Positions 44,287 to 52,564 of a stretch of 64,000 bases of DNA are shown here, in pieces; the stretch's first letter is position 1, and the number at the start of each line of letters is the position of its first letter. Source of the stretch: Daejeonella sp. H1SJ63 (GTDB lineage Bacteria; Bacteroidota; Bacteroidia; Sphingobacteriales; Sphingobacteriaceae); assembly GCF_029360775.1 (NCBI RefSeq), contig NZ_JARKMZ010000028.1, positions 372,001 through 436,000 on the forward strand, given 5' to 3'. The position numbers and the translations under genes were made by a program. The notes under the pieces were generated by a model, which did no database searches, was not told the origin of the DNA, and saw nothing but the letters and a program-made list of their open reading frames with translations.

Positions 44287-45633
44287 ATGATAGATAAAGA
44301 ATATTCAAGACGCGACTTTTTAAAACGGAATTCGACTGCCGGATTAGGAATTTTTGGCGGGGCAGGTCTTGCAACTTCATTGGTGCCTGAAAAGGCTGAA
44401 GCTGCAATAGCCGGGAATGAGCAGCAAATCGGTAAAATTTCAGATCTTAATCTCAAGCAGCTTCGCGAAACTTACAGAGAAGCCCTTCTCGGGAAGTTTA
44501 TTCCTAATATGAATAAGTATGTGGTTGACCATGAACTGGGTGGTTTTATGTGTTCTGTTGATATTCTTACAAGAAAACTGATTAATACCAATAAAAGAGC
44601 GTGGTTTGAAGGCAGAGGGATCTGGATGTACTCATTTTTATATAATAATCTGGATAAAAATCCATTATATCTCGGGATCGCAAGAAAGTCTAAAGATTTT
44701 ATTTTAAAGTTATTGCCTTCGGATGGCAGCTATTATATTTCAGGCTTTACAAAAGAAGGTCAGCCTTTAGGTAATACAGAAGGGGATATTTACGGGAATC
44801 TGTTTGTAGCTGAAGGTCTGGCAGAATATGCAAAGGCCAGTGGTGAAAGACAATATTTTGATCAGGCAAAGGAAATTATGCTCAAGGCTGTTCAAAGATA
44901 TGACAGGCCCGAATTTACCTATGCCTACAAAGCAGAGAAAAGAGAATCCGGTCCGCGAATTCTTGGACACTGGATGATTCTTTTAAGTTTGTGTACACAA
45001 ATGCTTCGTCAGCGTTCTGATAAAGAGGTCAGAGCTTTAGCCGACCGTTGTGTGGATGCGATTATGAATCACCATCTCAATAAAGACTTCAGACTTTTAA
45101 ATGAGGCTTTGGCTCATGATCTGAGTCCTTTGACCGATCCTGTTGCATCGCAGTTTGCTGATATTGGTCATGGATGTGAAACACTGGCTTTTGTGATGAA
45201 TTATGCGGTATTGATTAAAGATAAGGCTTTGTTCAACAGAGCCGCAGCAGAGTTTAAAAGGCATGTTGATATAGCCTGGGATGATGTATATGGCGGGCAT
45301 TTCCATGCGATGGATCATGTAGCTACCAATACATGGCAGTTAAATAAACTGCGCTGGCTGCAGGAAGAGATTCTGATCGGGGCAATGATTTTGATCGAAC
45401 ATACCGGGGATGAATGGGCAATTAATTGTTATGCAAAAACTGAAGCCTATATCCGCGAGAAATATGTACGCCCTCAGTTTGCTTTTGTGATTGATAGCGG
45501 AGACCGAAAGATGGAAAAGCATACACAGGTACGTGCAGAACATTATCATTATCCTCGTCAGCTAATGGTGGGTATTCTGGCTATTGACAGAATTATAGCC
45601 CGTGGAGGGAAACCTTCAGGCATTTTTGCCTGA
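44287..45633 (+). CDS. Tat-exported AGE-family epimerase, copy 2
   Basis: ATG at 44287 is preferred to TTG at 44272 because it leaves an ideal Tat motif near the N-terminus (YSRRDFLKRN). The 448-residue paralog of copy 1 shares whole blocks such as YNNLDKNP, RKSKDFILK and EGLAEYAKASGE. In the active-site helix it has GHGCETLAF where copy 1 has GHGIETCW, so a conserved Trp is lost. Substrate preference may have shifted. It follows copy 1 by 29 bases. Confidence 0.8.
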   Translation: MIDKEYSRRDFLKRNSTAGLGIFGGAGLATSLVPEKAEAAIAGNEQQIGKISDLNLKQLRETYREALLGKFIPNMNKYVVDHELGGFMCSVDILTRKLINTNKRAWFEGRGIWMYSFLYNNLDKNPLYLGIARKSKDFILKLLPSDGSYYISGFTKEGQPLGNTEGDIYGNLFVAEGLAEYAKASGERQYFDQAKEIMLKAVQRYDRPEFTYAYKAEKRESGPRILGHWMILLSLCTQMLRQRSDKEVRALADRCVDAIMNHHLNKDFRLLNEALAHDLSPLTDPVASQFADIGHGCETLAFVMNYAVLIKDKALFNRAAAEFKRHVDIAWDDVYGGHFHAMDHVATNTWQLNKLRWLQEEILIGAMILIEHTGDEWAINCYAKTEAYIREKYVRPQFAFVIDSGDRKMEKHTQVRAEHYHYPRQLMVGILAIDRIIARGGKPSGIFA

Positions 45634-45684
45634 TTCTAAGTAATAATTAAGATTGGTGCTATTTTACAGCAAAGCATAAAATTG

Positions 45685-46737
45685 ATGGCAAATACAAAGT
45701 ATGAAGGACAGGCGTTTTATAATGCGCCATTCGTGGTTAATAGTTTTAAAGAAATGCCTTACCGGGTTCTGGGTAAATCAGGTCTGAAGGTGTCGGATAT
45801 TGGTTTGGGTACCTGGAAAATGGGCTATCCTGAAAGTGGAGATGGTTCGCGCATAGACGAAAAGAGTTCTTTTAAAATATTTGACCGGGCCCTTGAACTG
45901 GGAGTGACATTCTGGGACACAGCAAACCGGTATAATAATGCTTCCGGAAATTCTGAGCGGATCATAGGGAAGTGGTTTAAGAAAAATCCTGACCAGAGGC
46001 GCAATGTGGTGCTTGCGACAAAAATGGCCGGAACAATGGACGGATTAAGTCCGAATCACTGTGGGCTTTCAAGAGGAAATATCATGGAAGCAGTATACGC
46101 TAGTCTCGAAAGGCTTCAAACTGATCATATTGACCTGCTTTATTTTCACAGATTTGATGGAATAACCCCTCCTGAAGAGAGTTTGATAGCAATTGAAGAT
46201 CTGGTAAAGCAGGATCTGATACGTTATTTTGCCGTGTCAAATGCCAGTGTTGAGATTCTTAAAACCTTCCAGGCTGTACAGTCTCAGATGTCTGTCAGAA
46301 GCCGGATACTTGCTGTACAGAATCAGTTTGATCTGCTCGATGGAGAAGCAGCAGAAGATAGGGGTGTTTTGAATTATGCTACCGAACAAGGGATATCGTT
46401 CATTGGCTGGAGCCCGATGGCAAGGGGGCTGCTGACAAACCGGTACCTAAATCCTGTAAATGCAGGCCCTGGTGACCGTTTGTTCGACGAGGGGGACCTG
46501 AAAGCAAAAATAAGTCCTGAAAATATGGGTAAACTGCATGCACTTGCGGCTGTTTCTGATGAAATGGGAGTTGAGCTCAGTCAGCTTGTTATGGCATATA
46601 TGCTGACAATGAAGGGTATGGGGCCAATCATTCCTTCATCCTCCAGTGTGAAGCAGCTTGAATCAAATGCTGCAGCAGGTAAGATTGTGCTTAGCGAAGA
46701 GCAGATTGAAAAAGTTAAAGCTATCGTAAAGTATTAA
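45685..46737 (+). CDS. aldo/keto reductase
   Basis: The 350-residue TIM-barrel protein has AKR signatures: WDTANRYNNASGNSERIIG with the catalytic Asp and Tyr, the catalytic Lys in LATKMAG, and HIDLLYFHRFD with the His. It ends with IIPSSSSVKQLESNAAA. ATG at 45685 is used rather than the TTG one codon earlier. There is no signal peptide, so it is cytosolic. It would reduce or oxidise a sugar aldehyde or ketone with NADP(H). It sits between the exported epimerases and a lyase. Confidence 0.88.
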   Translation: MANTKYEGQAFYNAPFVVNSFKEMPYRVLGKSGLKVSDIGLGTWKMGYPESGDGSRIDEKSSFKIFDRALELGVTFWDTANRYNNASGNSERIIGKWFKKNPDQRRNVVLATKMAGTMDGLSPNHCGLSRGNIMEAVYASLERLQTDHIDLLYFHRFDGITPPEESLIAIEDLVKQDLIRYFAVSNASVEILKTFQAVQSQMSVRSRILAVQNQFDLLDGEAAEDRGVLNYATEQGISFIGWSPMARGLLTNRYLNPVNAGPGDRLFDEGDLKAKISPENMGKLHALAAVSDEMGVELSQLVMAYMLTMKGMGPIIPSSSSVKQLESNAAAGKIVLSEEQIEKVKAIVKY

Positions 46738-46749
46738 TTCAGAAGATAA

Positions 46750-48318
46750 ATGGAAAAAATAAAAAGCATTTTTGCTGTTTTTATAGTCACTTTTTCACTT
46801 ATTCCTGCTGTTTTTTCTCAAACTAAAAGACCGGATCAGGAGGCTCGTTCTGCAATGCTCAGAGCCACCCGATTTATGGTTGAGAAAGCAAGTGTAAACG
46901 GAGGCTATGTTGCACATTATTTGCCTGATTTTTCACGCAGATGGGGAGAGCTGGAAGCATTTCCCACACAGGTTTGGGTACAGGATCCGGGTACAGTAAG
47001 TATGGGTAATATTTTTCTTGATGCGTACGACGCAACCGCTGATGAATATTATTATCAGGCTGCTGAAAAAGTTGCTGCTGCGCTTATCTGGGGGCAGCGT
47101 CCTGAAGGTGGCTGGAATTATATGATTGATTTTGGCGGTGACCGTTCTCTGAAAGAATGGTATAATACAATCGGTAAGAATGCATGGGGTTTTGAAGAGT
47201 ATTATTATTACTATGCCAATACAACTTTTGACGATTCCAATACGTCAGGACCAGCAACATTTTTGCTGAGACTTTTTCTGCAGAAAATGGATGTTAAATA
47301 CAAGCCGGCACTCGATAAAGCAATTCAGTTGATTATTGATAGCCAATATCCGCTTGGAGGATGGCCGCAGCGTTACCCCCTGAAGAATAATCATCCTAAA
47401 AACGGAAAGGAGGATTATTCGGCATATTATACCTTTAATGATGAAGTTACTTCCGGAAATATCGATTTTCTGATTCTTTGTTATTCTTTATTGGGAGAAG
47501 AACGTCTTTTAGATCCTATCCGCAGAGGGATGAATTTTTATCTGATTACTCAGCAGGGTAATCCTTATGGAGGCTGGGGGCAGCAATATAATATGGACCT
47601 TCAGATTGCTCATGCACGGAGCTATGAACCTCCTGCTTTGATGCCGGGATTCACATATACACATTGTTTGCTACTGATGAAATACTATCAGCTTACCGGC
47701 GACAGGAAGTTTCTTGCCAGAATTCCGGATGCTATTAAATGGTTGGAAGATTCTAAACTGCCAGCTGATAAAACTTTAGGCGGAACACGTACTCATGCTA
47801 CATTTGTTGAAGCAGGAACCAATAAGGGGATTTATGCCCACCGTACAGGTACAGGTGTAGCTGATGGGAAATATTGGTGGGATTATGATGACAATAATCT
47901 GCTGGCCCATTATGGTGGAAAAGCTAATATCAATATTCAGTTCCTAAAGGATGAGTATAAAAGGATTAGCACACTTTCGCCGGAAGAGGCTACCAGAAAC
48001 TCTCTATTGAAAGCCGGAAAGATTTCAGTTTCACAACTACCTCAACGATATTTTTCTTCTCTTACTTCTGCAGTAGTCATGCCCTCTGATCAGGCTGTTA
48101 ACGATATTATTCGTGCACTGGATCAGGACAGATGGCTGGTTAAACACATTCAGATCAGCAGACCATATTCTGTTGCAGCAGATGGTAAAGAAATGAACAC
48201 AGCCAAGCTGAGCGATGAAAATGGAAAGGGAATTGTGGATTCTTCAGATCAGCAGTATATATCAACCAGAGAGTATGAAAAGAATATGTCTCTTCTCATC
48301 CGGTATTTAAAGCGCTGA
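46750..48318 (+). CDS. exported PL10-like pectate lyase
   Basis: The 522-residue protein has a Sec signal peptide (AVFSQ) and alpha/alpha-barrel pectate lyase segments: GGWPQRYPL, YYTFNDEVTSGNIDF, then LPADKTLGGTRTHATF. These fit polysaccharide lyase family 10 and its relatives. It would cleave uronic-acid-containing chains and supply unsaturated sugars to the exported enzymes. It starts 12 bases after the reductase stop. Proteins with this fold but other substrates exist. Confidence 0.75.
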   Translation: MEKIKSIFAVFIVTFSLIPAVFSQTKRPDQEARSAMLRATRFMVEKASVNGGYVAHYLPDFSRRWGELEAFPTQVWVQDPGTVSMGNIFLDAYDATADEYYYQAAEKVAAALIWGQRPEGGWNYMIDFGGDRSLKEWYNTIGKNAWGFEEYYYYYANTTFDDSNTSGPATFLLRLFLQKMDVKYKPALDKAIQLIIDSQYPLGGWPQRYPLKNNHPKNGKEDYSAYYTFNDEVTSGNIDFLILCYSLLGEERLLDPIRRGMNFYLITQQGNPYGGWGQQYNMDLQIAHARSYEPPALMPGFTYTHCLLLMKYYQLTGDRKFLARIPDAIKWLEDSKLPADKTLGGTRTHATFVEAGTNKGIYAHRTGTGVADGKYWWDYDDNNLLAHYGGKANINIQFLKDEYKRISTLSPEEATRNSLLKAGKISVSQLPQRYFSSLTSAVVMPSDQAVNDIIRALDQDRWLVKHIQISRPYSVAADGKEMNTAKLSDENGKGIVDSSDQQYISTREYEKNMSLLIRYLKR

Positions 48319-48501
48319 TGAAATGAGAACAGTTGGGTTGGTCTGATTTAATCAGTTTTTGGATGATGTATTGTTGCTGTATATACTGTAAACAGACCTG
48401 AAGAAAACAATTTTTAATATAAATAAACTGATACTCAGATCTGTCAGCATAGCTTTTTTATTGTACATTAGTTTTTAACAACATAAAATCAAACTGAAAA
48501 A

Positions 48502-48966
48502 ATGAAATCAACCATTTTATTTGGCTCCTTGCTTATTCTTGGATTAACTTCCTGCATTAACAATCAGACAACCGAAACGAAGAAAGCTATCTCAGAGAAA
48601 AAGTTTATCATGCCTGAAGGGTATAATCGGGGACTCCCATTTACTCCGGGAATATTGGTTGACGGAACACTTTATGTTGCCGGCTTTAGCGGTGAAGATG
48701 CAAAGACCGGTGTAATTCCTGAAGATTTTGAAACTGAGGTAAAGCAGGCTCTTGATAAGATCGGGGTTATCCTTAAAGAAGCTGATATGGATTATAAAGA
48801 TGTAGTATCTGTTCAGGTTTATCTTACTGATATGACGCTATTTGATCGTATGAATAAAGTATATCGTACTTATTTCGATGAGCCACGTCCAACCAGGTCA
48901 ATAATGGGGCTTAAGGAATTAATTGGTCCGGCAAGATTTGAGATAACAGTAACCGCACGTAAATAA
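48502..48966 (+). CDS. Rid-family (YjgF-like) lipoprotein
   Basis: The 154-residue product starts with a lipoprotein signal; the lipobox is LTSC (Cys18). A Rid domain follows (GILVDGTLYVAGFSGED, YKDVVSVQVYLTD, EPRPTRSIMG). The Arg matching E. coli RidA Arg105 is not present: the aligned stretch reads LKELIGPARFEI. It is the second exported Rid protein in the window, here tethered to a membrane. It is followed by nagB after 62 bases. Confidence 0.85.
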   Translation: MKSTILFGSLLILGLTSCINNQTTETKKAISEKKFIMPEGYNRGLPFTPGILVDGTLYVAGFSGEDAKTGVIPEDFETEVKQALDKIGVILKEADMDYKDVVSVQVYLTDMTLFDRMNKVYRTYFDEPRPTRSIMGLKELIGPARFEITVTARK

Positions 48967-49028
48967 TCAGAATAAATAGATCAGAAAGATCAGGCCCCAA
49001 ATCAGGGCGAAAAATTAACATTAATTTT

Positions 49029-49766
49029 ATGAAAGTAGTAATTTCCGAAAATCCGGTTGAATTAGGTAAAGTATCAGCAATTGCAGCAGCAGAAGGAATT
49101 ATCAATGCAATAAAGGAAAAAGGACAAGCAAATATTATTCTGGCTACAGGAGCAAGCCAGTTTGAAACCCTGAAAAATCTTATAGAAAATAAAGAAATAG
49201 ACTGGTCAAAAGTGGTGATGTTCCACCTTGATGAGTATATAGGATTACCTGAAAGCCACCCGGCAAGTTTCAGAAAGTATTTAAAAGAACGTTTTCTTCA
49301 AAAGGTTAGTACTCTGAAGGCAAGTTATCTGGTTAATGGAGAAAACGATCCTGAGGCAGAATGTTCGCGTTTAAACAAAATTATTCAGGAGCATCCCATT
49401 GATGTTGCATTGGTAGGAATAGGTGAAAACGGACATCTGGCATTTAATGATCCCCCTGCCGATTTTGATATTGAAGATCCTTACATTATTGTAAACCTTG
49501 ATGCAAAATGTCGTTTACAACAATTTAACGAAGGCTGGTTTGAAACCCTCGAGCTTGTTCCGCAAAGGGCAATCAGCATGTCTGTAAAGCAGATTTGCAA
49601 ATCTAAACTGATTATTTGTTCAGTTCCTGATACTAGAAAAGCTGAAGCGGTAAGAGATACAATTGAAAATGAAGTAAGTAATCTTTATCCTGCTTCAATT
49701 TTGCAGAAGCATTCAAATTGTATTTGCTATCTGGATAAATCTTCAGCTTCCTTATTGTCTGAATAA
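49029..49766 (+). CDS. nagB: glucosamine-6-phosphate deaminase-like protein
   Basis: The 245-residue protein matches NagB: FHLDEYIGLPESHPASFRKY, with the LDEY motif, and VGIGENGHLAFNDPPADF with the catalytic loop. It would turn glucosamine-6-phosphate into fructose-6-phosphate and ammonia in the cytoplasm. It is slightly shorter than E. coli NagB (266). It ties the surrounding exported enzymes to amino sugar use. It is followed by the SelA-fold gene after 16 bases. Confidence 0.88.
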   Translation: MKVVISENPVELGKVSAIAAAEGIINAIKEKGQANIILATGASQFETLKNLIENKEIDWSKVVMFHLDEYIGLPESHPASFRKYLKERFLQKVSTLKASYLVNGENDPEAECSRLNKIIQEHPIDVALVGIGENGHLAFNDPPADFDIEDPYIIVNLDAKCRLQQFNEGWFETLELVPQRAISMSVKQICKSKLIICSVPDTRKAEAVRDTIENEVSNLYPASILQKHSNCICYLDKSSASLLSE

Positions 49767-49782
49767 TTAGCATTTAATTGTC

Positions 49783-50991
49783 ATGAAACGTAGAGACCTC
49801 ATAAAATATTTATCTGTTGCTCCTCTTGCAGGCGGACTTACAGGTGTGCCTTTTAAATCAGCAGCAGCTTCAACAGCTCTAAAAAGAGATTTGATACAGG
49901 AGCTTGGACTCAGGACTTTTATCAACGCTTATGGTGTTTATACCACTCATACTGCATCCCTGATGCCTGAAGAAGTTATGGAGGCTATTAATGCTGCTTC
50001 TAAAAAGTATGTACTGATCAATGATTTGCAGGATAAAGTTGGTGAGAAGATTGCCGAAATGTGTCATGCAGAATCTGCAATGGTTACCTCAGGATGCTGG
50101 TCTGCCCTTGTTCTGGGAACAGCAGGTGTTTTAACAGGAATGGATAAAACCAAGGTTGCTAAACTTCCTGATGTTTCAGAATTTGAACGTAATGAAGTCA
50201 TTCTTCAGAAAACACACAGCGGATCTTATGATCATGCATTGACCAATACAGGAATTAAACGGGTATTTGTTGAAACTGCTGAGGAATTTGAGAATGCAAT
50301 CAATCCGAAGACGGCCATGACCTGGTTTTATAATGAAGCTGCACCATGGGGTAAGATTGGTCATGATGAATGGCTCAGGATTTCTAAAAAGCATAAAATA
50401 CCTGCTATGGTAGATATTGCAGCTGATGTTCCTCCGGTTGAAAATCTCTGGAAATTCAATGAAATGGGCTATGACCTGGTTTGCGTTTCAGGAGGCAAGG
50501 CTATCCGCGGACCGCAAAGTGCCGGGATATTGATGGGACGAAAAGAGTTTATCTCTGCAGCCCGTTTAAGCGCTCCTCCGGGAGGTGGAAATATCGGAAG
50601 AGGGATGAAAGTGAACAAGGAAGAGATATTTGGCATGTATGCAGCACTTGATCGCTTTGTGAAGCTTGACCATGGAAAGGAATGGCAGATGTGGGAAGAC
50701 AGGGCCAGAGTTATCCTGAATGCAGTTTCAAAAGTAAAAGGAGTAAAAGCAGAGATCTTTGTTCCGCCAATAGCAAATGTTACCCCAACTCTGAGAATAT
50801 CATGGGATCAGTCGATAATTAAGCTGACACCTAAAGATATGACTCTGAATTTGCGGAACGGAGTGCCTTCCATTGAAGCACCCAAAAGTATCAATGATGC
50901 TATGATTCTTTCTGTATGGATGATGCAGCCTGGCGAAGAGAAAATTGTAGCAAAGCGTTTTGCAGAAGAATTGATCAAGGCCAGTGTTTAA
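49783..50991 (+). CDS. Tat-exported SelA-fold PLP enzyme, short paralog
   Basis: The 402-residue protein starts with a twin-arginine signal (MKRRDLIKYLSVAPLAGG) and has the PLP domain with candidate Lys239 (SGGKAIRGPQSAG) and Asp211 (MVDIAADVPP). It lacks the C-terminal beta domain of the paralog at 14203. The best known relatives are DgaE-type amino-sugar-acid ammonia-lyases. It lies between nagB and an exported amidohydrolase, the pairing seen for cytosolic versions elsewhere. The substrate is probably an aminated sugar acid, which is inference. Confidence 0.87.
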   Translation: MKRRDLIKYLSVAPLAGGLTGVPFKSAAASTALKRDLIQELGLRTFINAYGVYTTHTASLMPEEVMEAINAASKKYVLINDLQDKVGEKIAEMCHAESAMVTSGCWSALVLGTAGVLTGMDKTKVAKLPDVSEFERNEVILQKTHSGSYDHALTNTGIKRVFVETAEEFENAINPKTAMTWFYNEAAPWGKIGHDEWLRISKKHKIPAMVDIAADVPPVENLWKFNEMGYDLVCVSGGKAIRGPQSAGILMGRKEFISAARLSAPPGGGNIGRGMKVNKEEIFGMYAALDRFVKLDHGKEWQMWEDRARVILNAVSKVKGVKAEIFVPPIANVTPTLRISWDQSIIKLTPKDMTLNLRNGVPSIEAPKSINDAMILSVWMMQPGEEKIVAKRFAEELIKASV

Positions 50992-51011
50992 ATTCAATAA
51001 CAGTATCTGAA

Positions 51012-52265
51012 ATGATTCGTAAAATATTTATCCTGTTAACTGCACATTTTTTACTGTTTGCAGTAAGTTATGCACAAAGGCCTTATAGTATTGTAATTAA
51101 GGGTGGGCATGTGATTGATGCAAAGAACAATATCAATGAGCTGATGGATGTTGCAGTTAAGGATAACAAAATTGTTCGTGTAGCTAAAAATATAGATACA
51201 GCACAGGCCTTACAGGTAGTAAATGCAAAGGGAATGTATGTTACCCCGGGCCTGATTGATTTACACGGGCATGTTTTTTATGGTTTTGATCCGGATAGTT
51301 ATCTGAGTGGAGGAACAGTGGCGGTATTACCCGATCAGTCTACTTTCAGGGCGGGTGTAACCACTATTGTAGATGCGGGTGGTGCCGGATGGAGGTCATT
51401 TGGAACTTTTAAGAAGAATATCATAGATGTATCTAAGACCAGAGTTCTTTCATTGCTGAATATAGTAGGAGAGGGAATGAGAGGAATTGAAAAATATGAA
51501 CAGAACGTAAATGACATGGACGCGCGTCGTACAGCCGATACAGCGCTTGCACATAAGGATTATGTTGTTGGATTTAAAGTAGCACATTTTACCGGGTCAG
51601 AATGGACACCTATTCAGCGTGGTGCAGAGGCTGGTAAGCTGGCAGATATGCCTGTAATGATCGATTTGAACAGCCTTTATTTCTCTATTGAAGAACTGTT
51701 TACTAAATACCTCCGCCCCGGAGATATTTATACACACACCTTTATACAGTCATCAAGAGGGGTGGTAGAGCCAATTGTTGACCTTAAAACAAAGAGATTT
51801 AAGCCCTTTGTACTTGAAGCTCAAAGAAAAGGGATCATATTTGATGTTGGTTTCGGCGGCGGGAGTTTCAATTTTAATCAGGCACTTCCTGCTCTTAAGG
51901 CTGGGTTCTATCCTAACACTATGGGTACAGATATTCATCAGGGAAGCGTGAACGGTGCCATGAAGGATCAGATGAATGTATTATCTATATTTTATGCAAT
52001 GGGTATGAAAATTCCCGATCTGATTAAAGCCAGTACCTGGACTCCTGCCCGGGTAATAAAACGTACAGAACTGGGTAATCTCTCGGAAGGTTCAGTTGCA
52101 GATATTGCAATCATCAGTATGCGAAAAGGTAATTTTGGATTCAGAGATGTTGCCGGGAATAAATATTCAGGTACTCAGAAGTTTGAATGCGAGATGACTA
52201 TTCGTGATGGTAAGGTTGTTTATGATCTGAATGCTATAGCCGGACAGGTTCGTAAATCCAATTAA
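51012..52265 (+). CDS. exported cog3964 amidohydrolase/deacetylase, copy 4
   Basis: ATG at 51012 (MIRKIFILLTAHFLL) gives a Sec signal peptide ending SYAQ; starts further upstream would overlap the PLP gene and bury the signal. The 417-residue protein keeps HGH in LIDLHGHVF, Lys in VGFKVAHFTG, His in IYTHTFI and Asp in GTDIHQG. The strand 5 ligand is Asp (VMIDLN), as in copies 2 and 3. It is nearest to copy 2 by shared GMRGIE and DMDA blocks. It starts 20 bases after the SelA-fold gene. Confidence 0.86.
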   Translation: MIRKIFILLTAHFLLFAVSYAQRPYSIVIKGGHVIDAKNNINELMDVAVKDNKIVRVAKNIDTAQALQVVNAKGMYVTPGLIDLHGHVFYGFDPDSYLSGGTVAVLPDQSTFRAGVTTIVDAGGAGWRSFGTFKKNIIDVSKTRVLSLLNIVGEGMRGIEKYEQNVNDMDARRTADTALAHKDYVVGFKVAHFTGSEWTPIQRGAEAGKLADMPVMIDLNSLYFSIEELFTKYLRPGDIYTHTFIQSSRGVVEPIVDLKTKRFKPFVLEAQRKGIIFDVGFGGGSFNFNQALPALKAGFYPNTMGTDIHQGSVNGAMKDQMNVLSIFYAMGMKIPDLIKASTWTPARVIKRTELGNLSEGSVADIAIISMRKGNFGFRDVAGNKYSGTQKFECEMTIRDGKVVYDLNAIAGQVRKSN

Positions 52266-52564
52266 TCTGGTAACTTATTCGATACCAAATCCCTTTTTTA
52301 ACACCTAATAGGCAACTAATTAACATTAGTTGTGATTTGTGAAAAAAAACAGGTATAAATCTCTTGTTTTTTCGGGTACGTAAACGTAAATTACATTAGT
52401 ATTCTAATAAGCTCAGTCTGAGTATTATATAAATAATCTCAGAATACGCTTTTTGATGAGCAAAGAAGGAGGTGTTTGACAAATTCTCCGATTTGATTTT
52501 AACTAAAGAATGATGGAATGTTAGTATAGGTTTAAATGTATATTTTGATTAAAGAACGTTTATA

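Noticed and set aside
50916-51011. Upstream extension of the fourth amidohydrolase
   Set aside because: It would overlap the end of the PLP enzyme gene and bury a clear signal peptide; ATG at 51012 is used.
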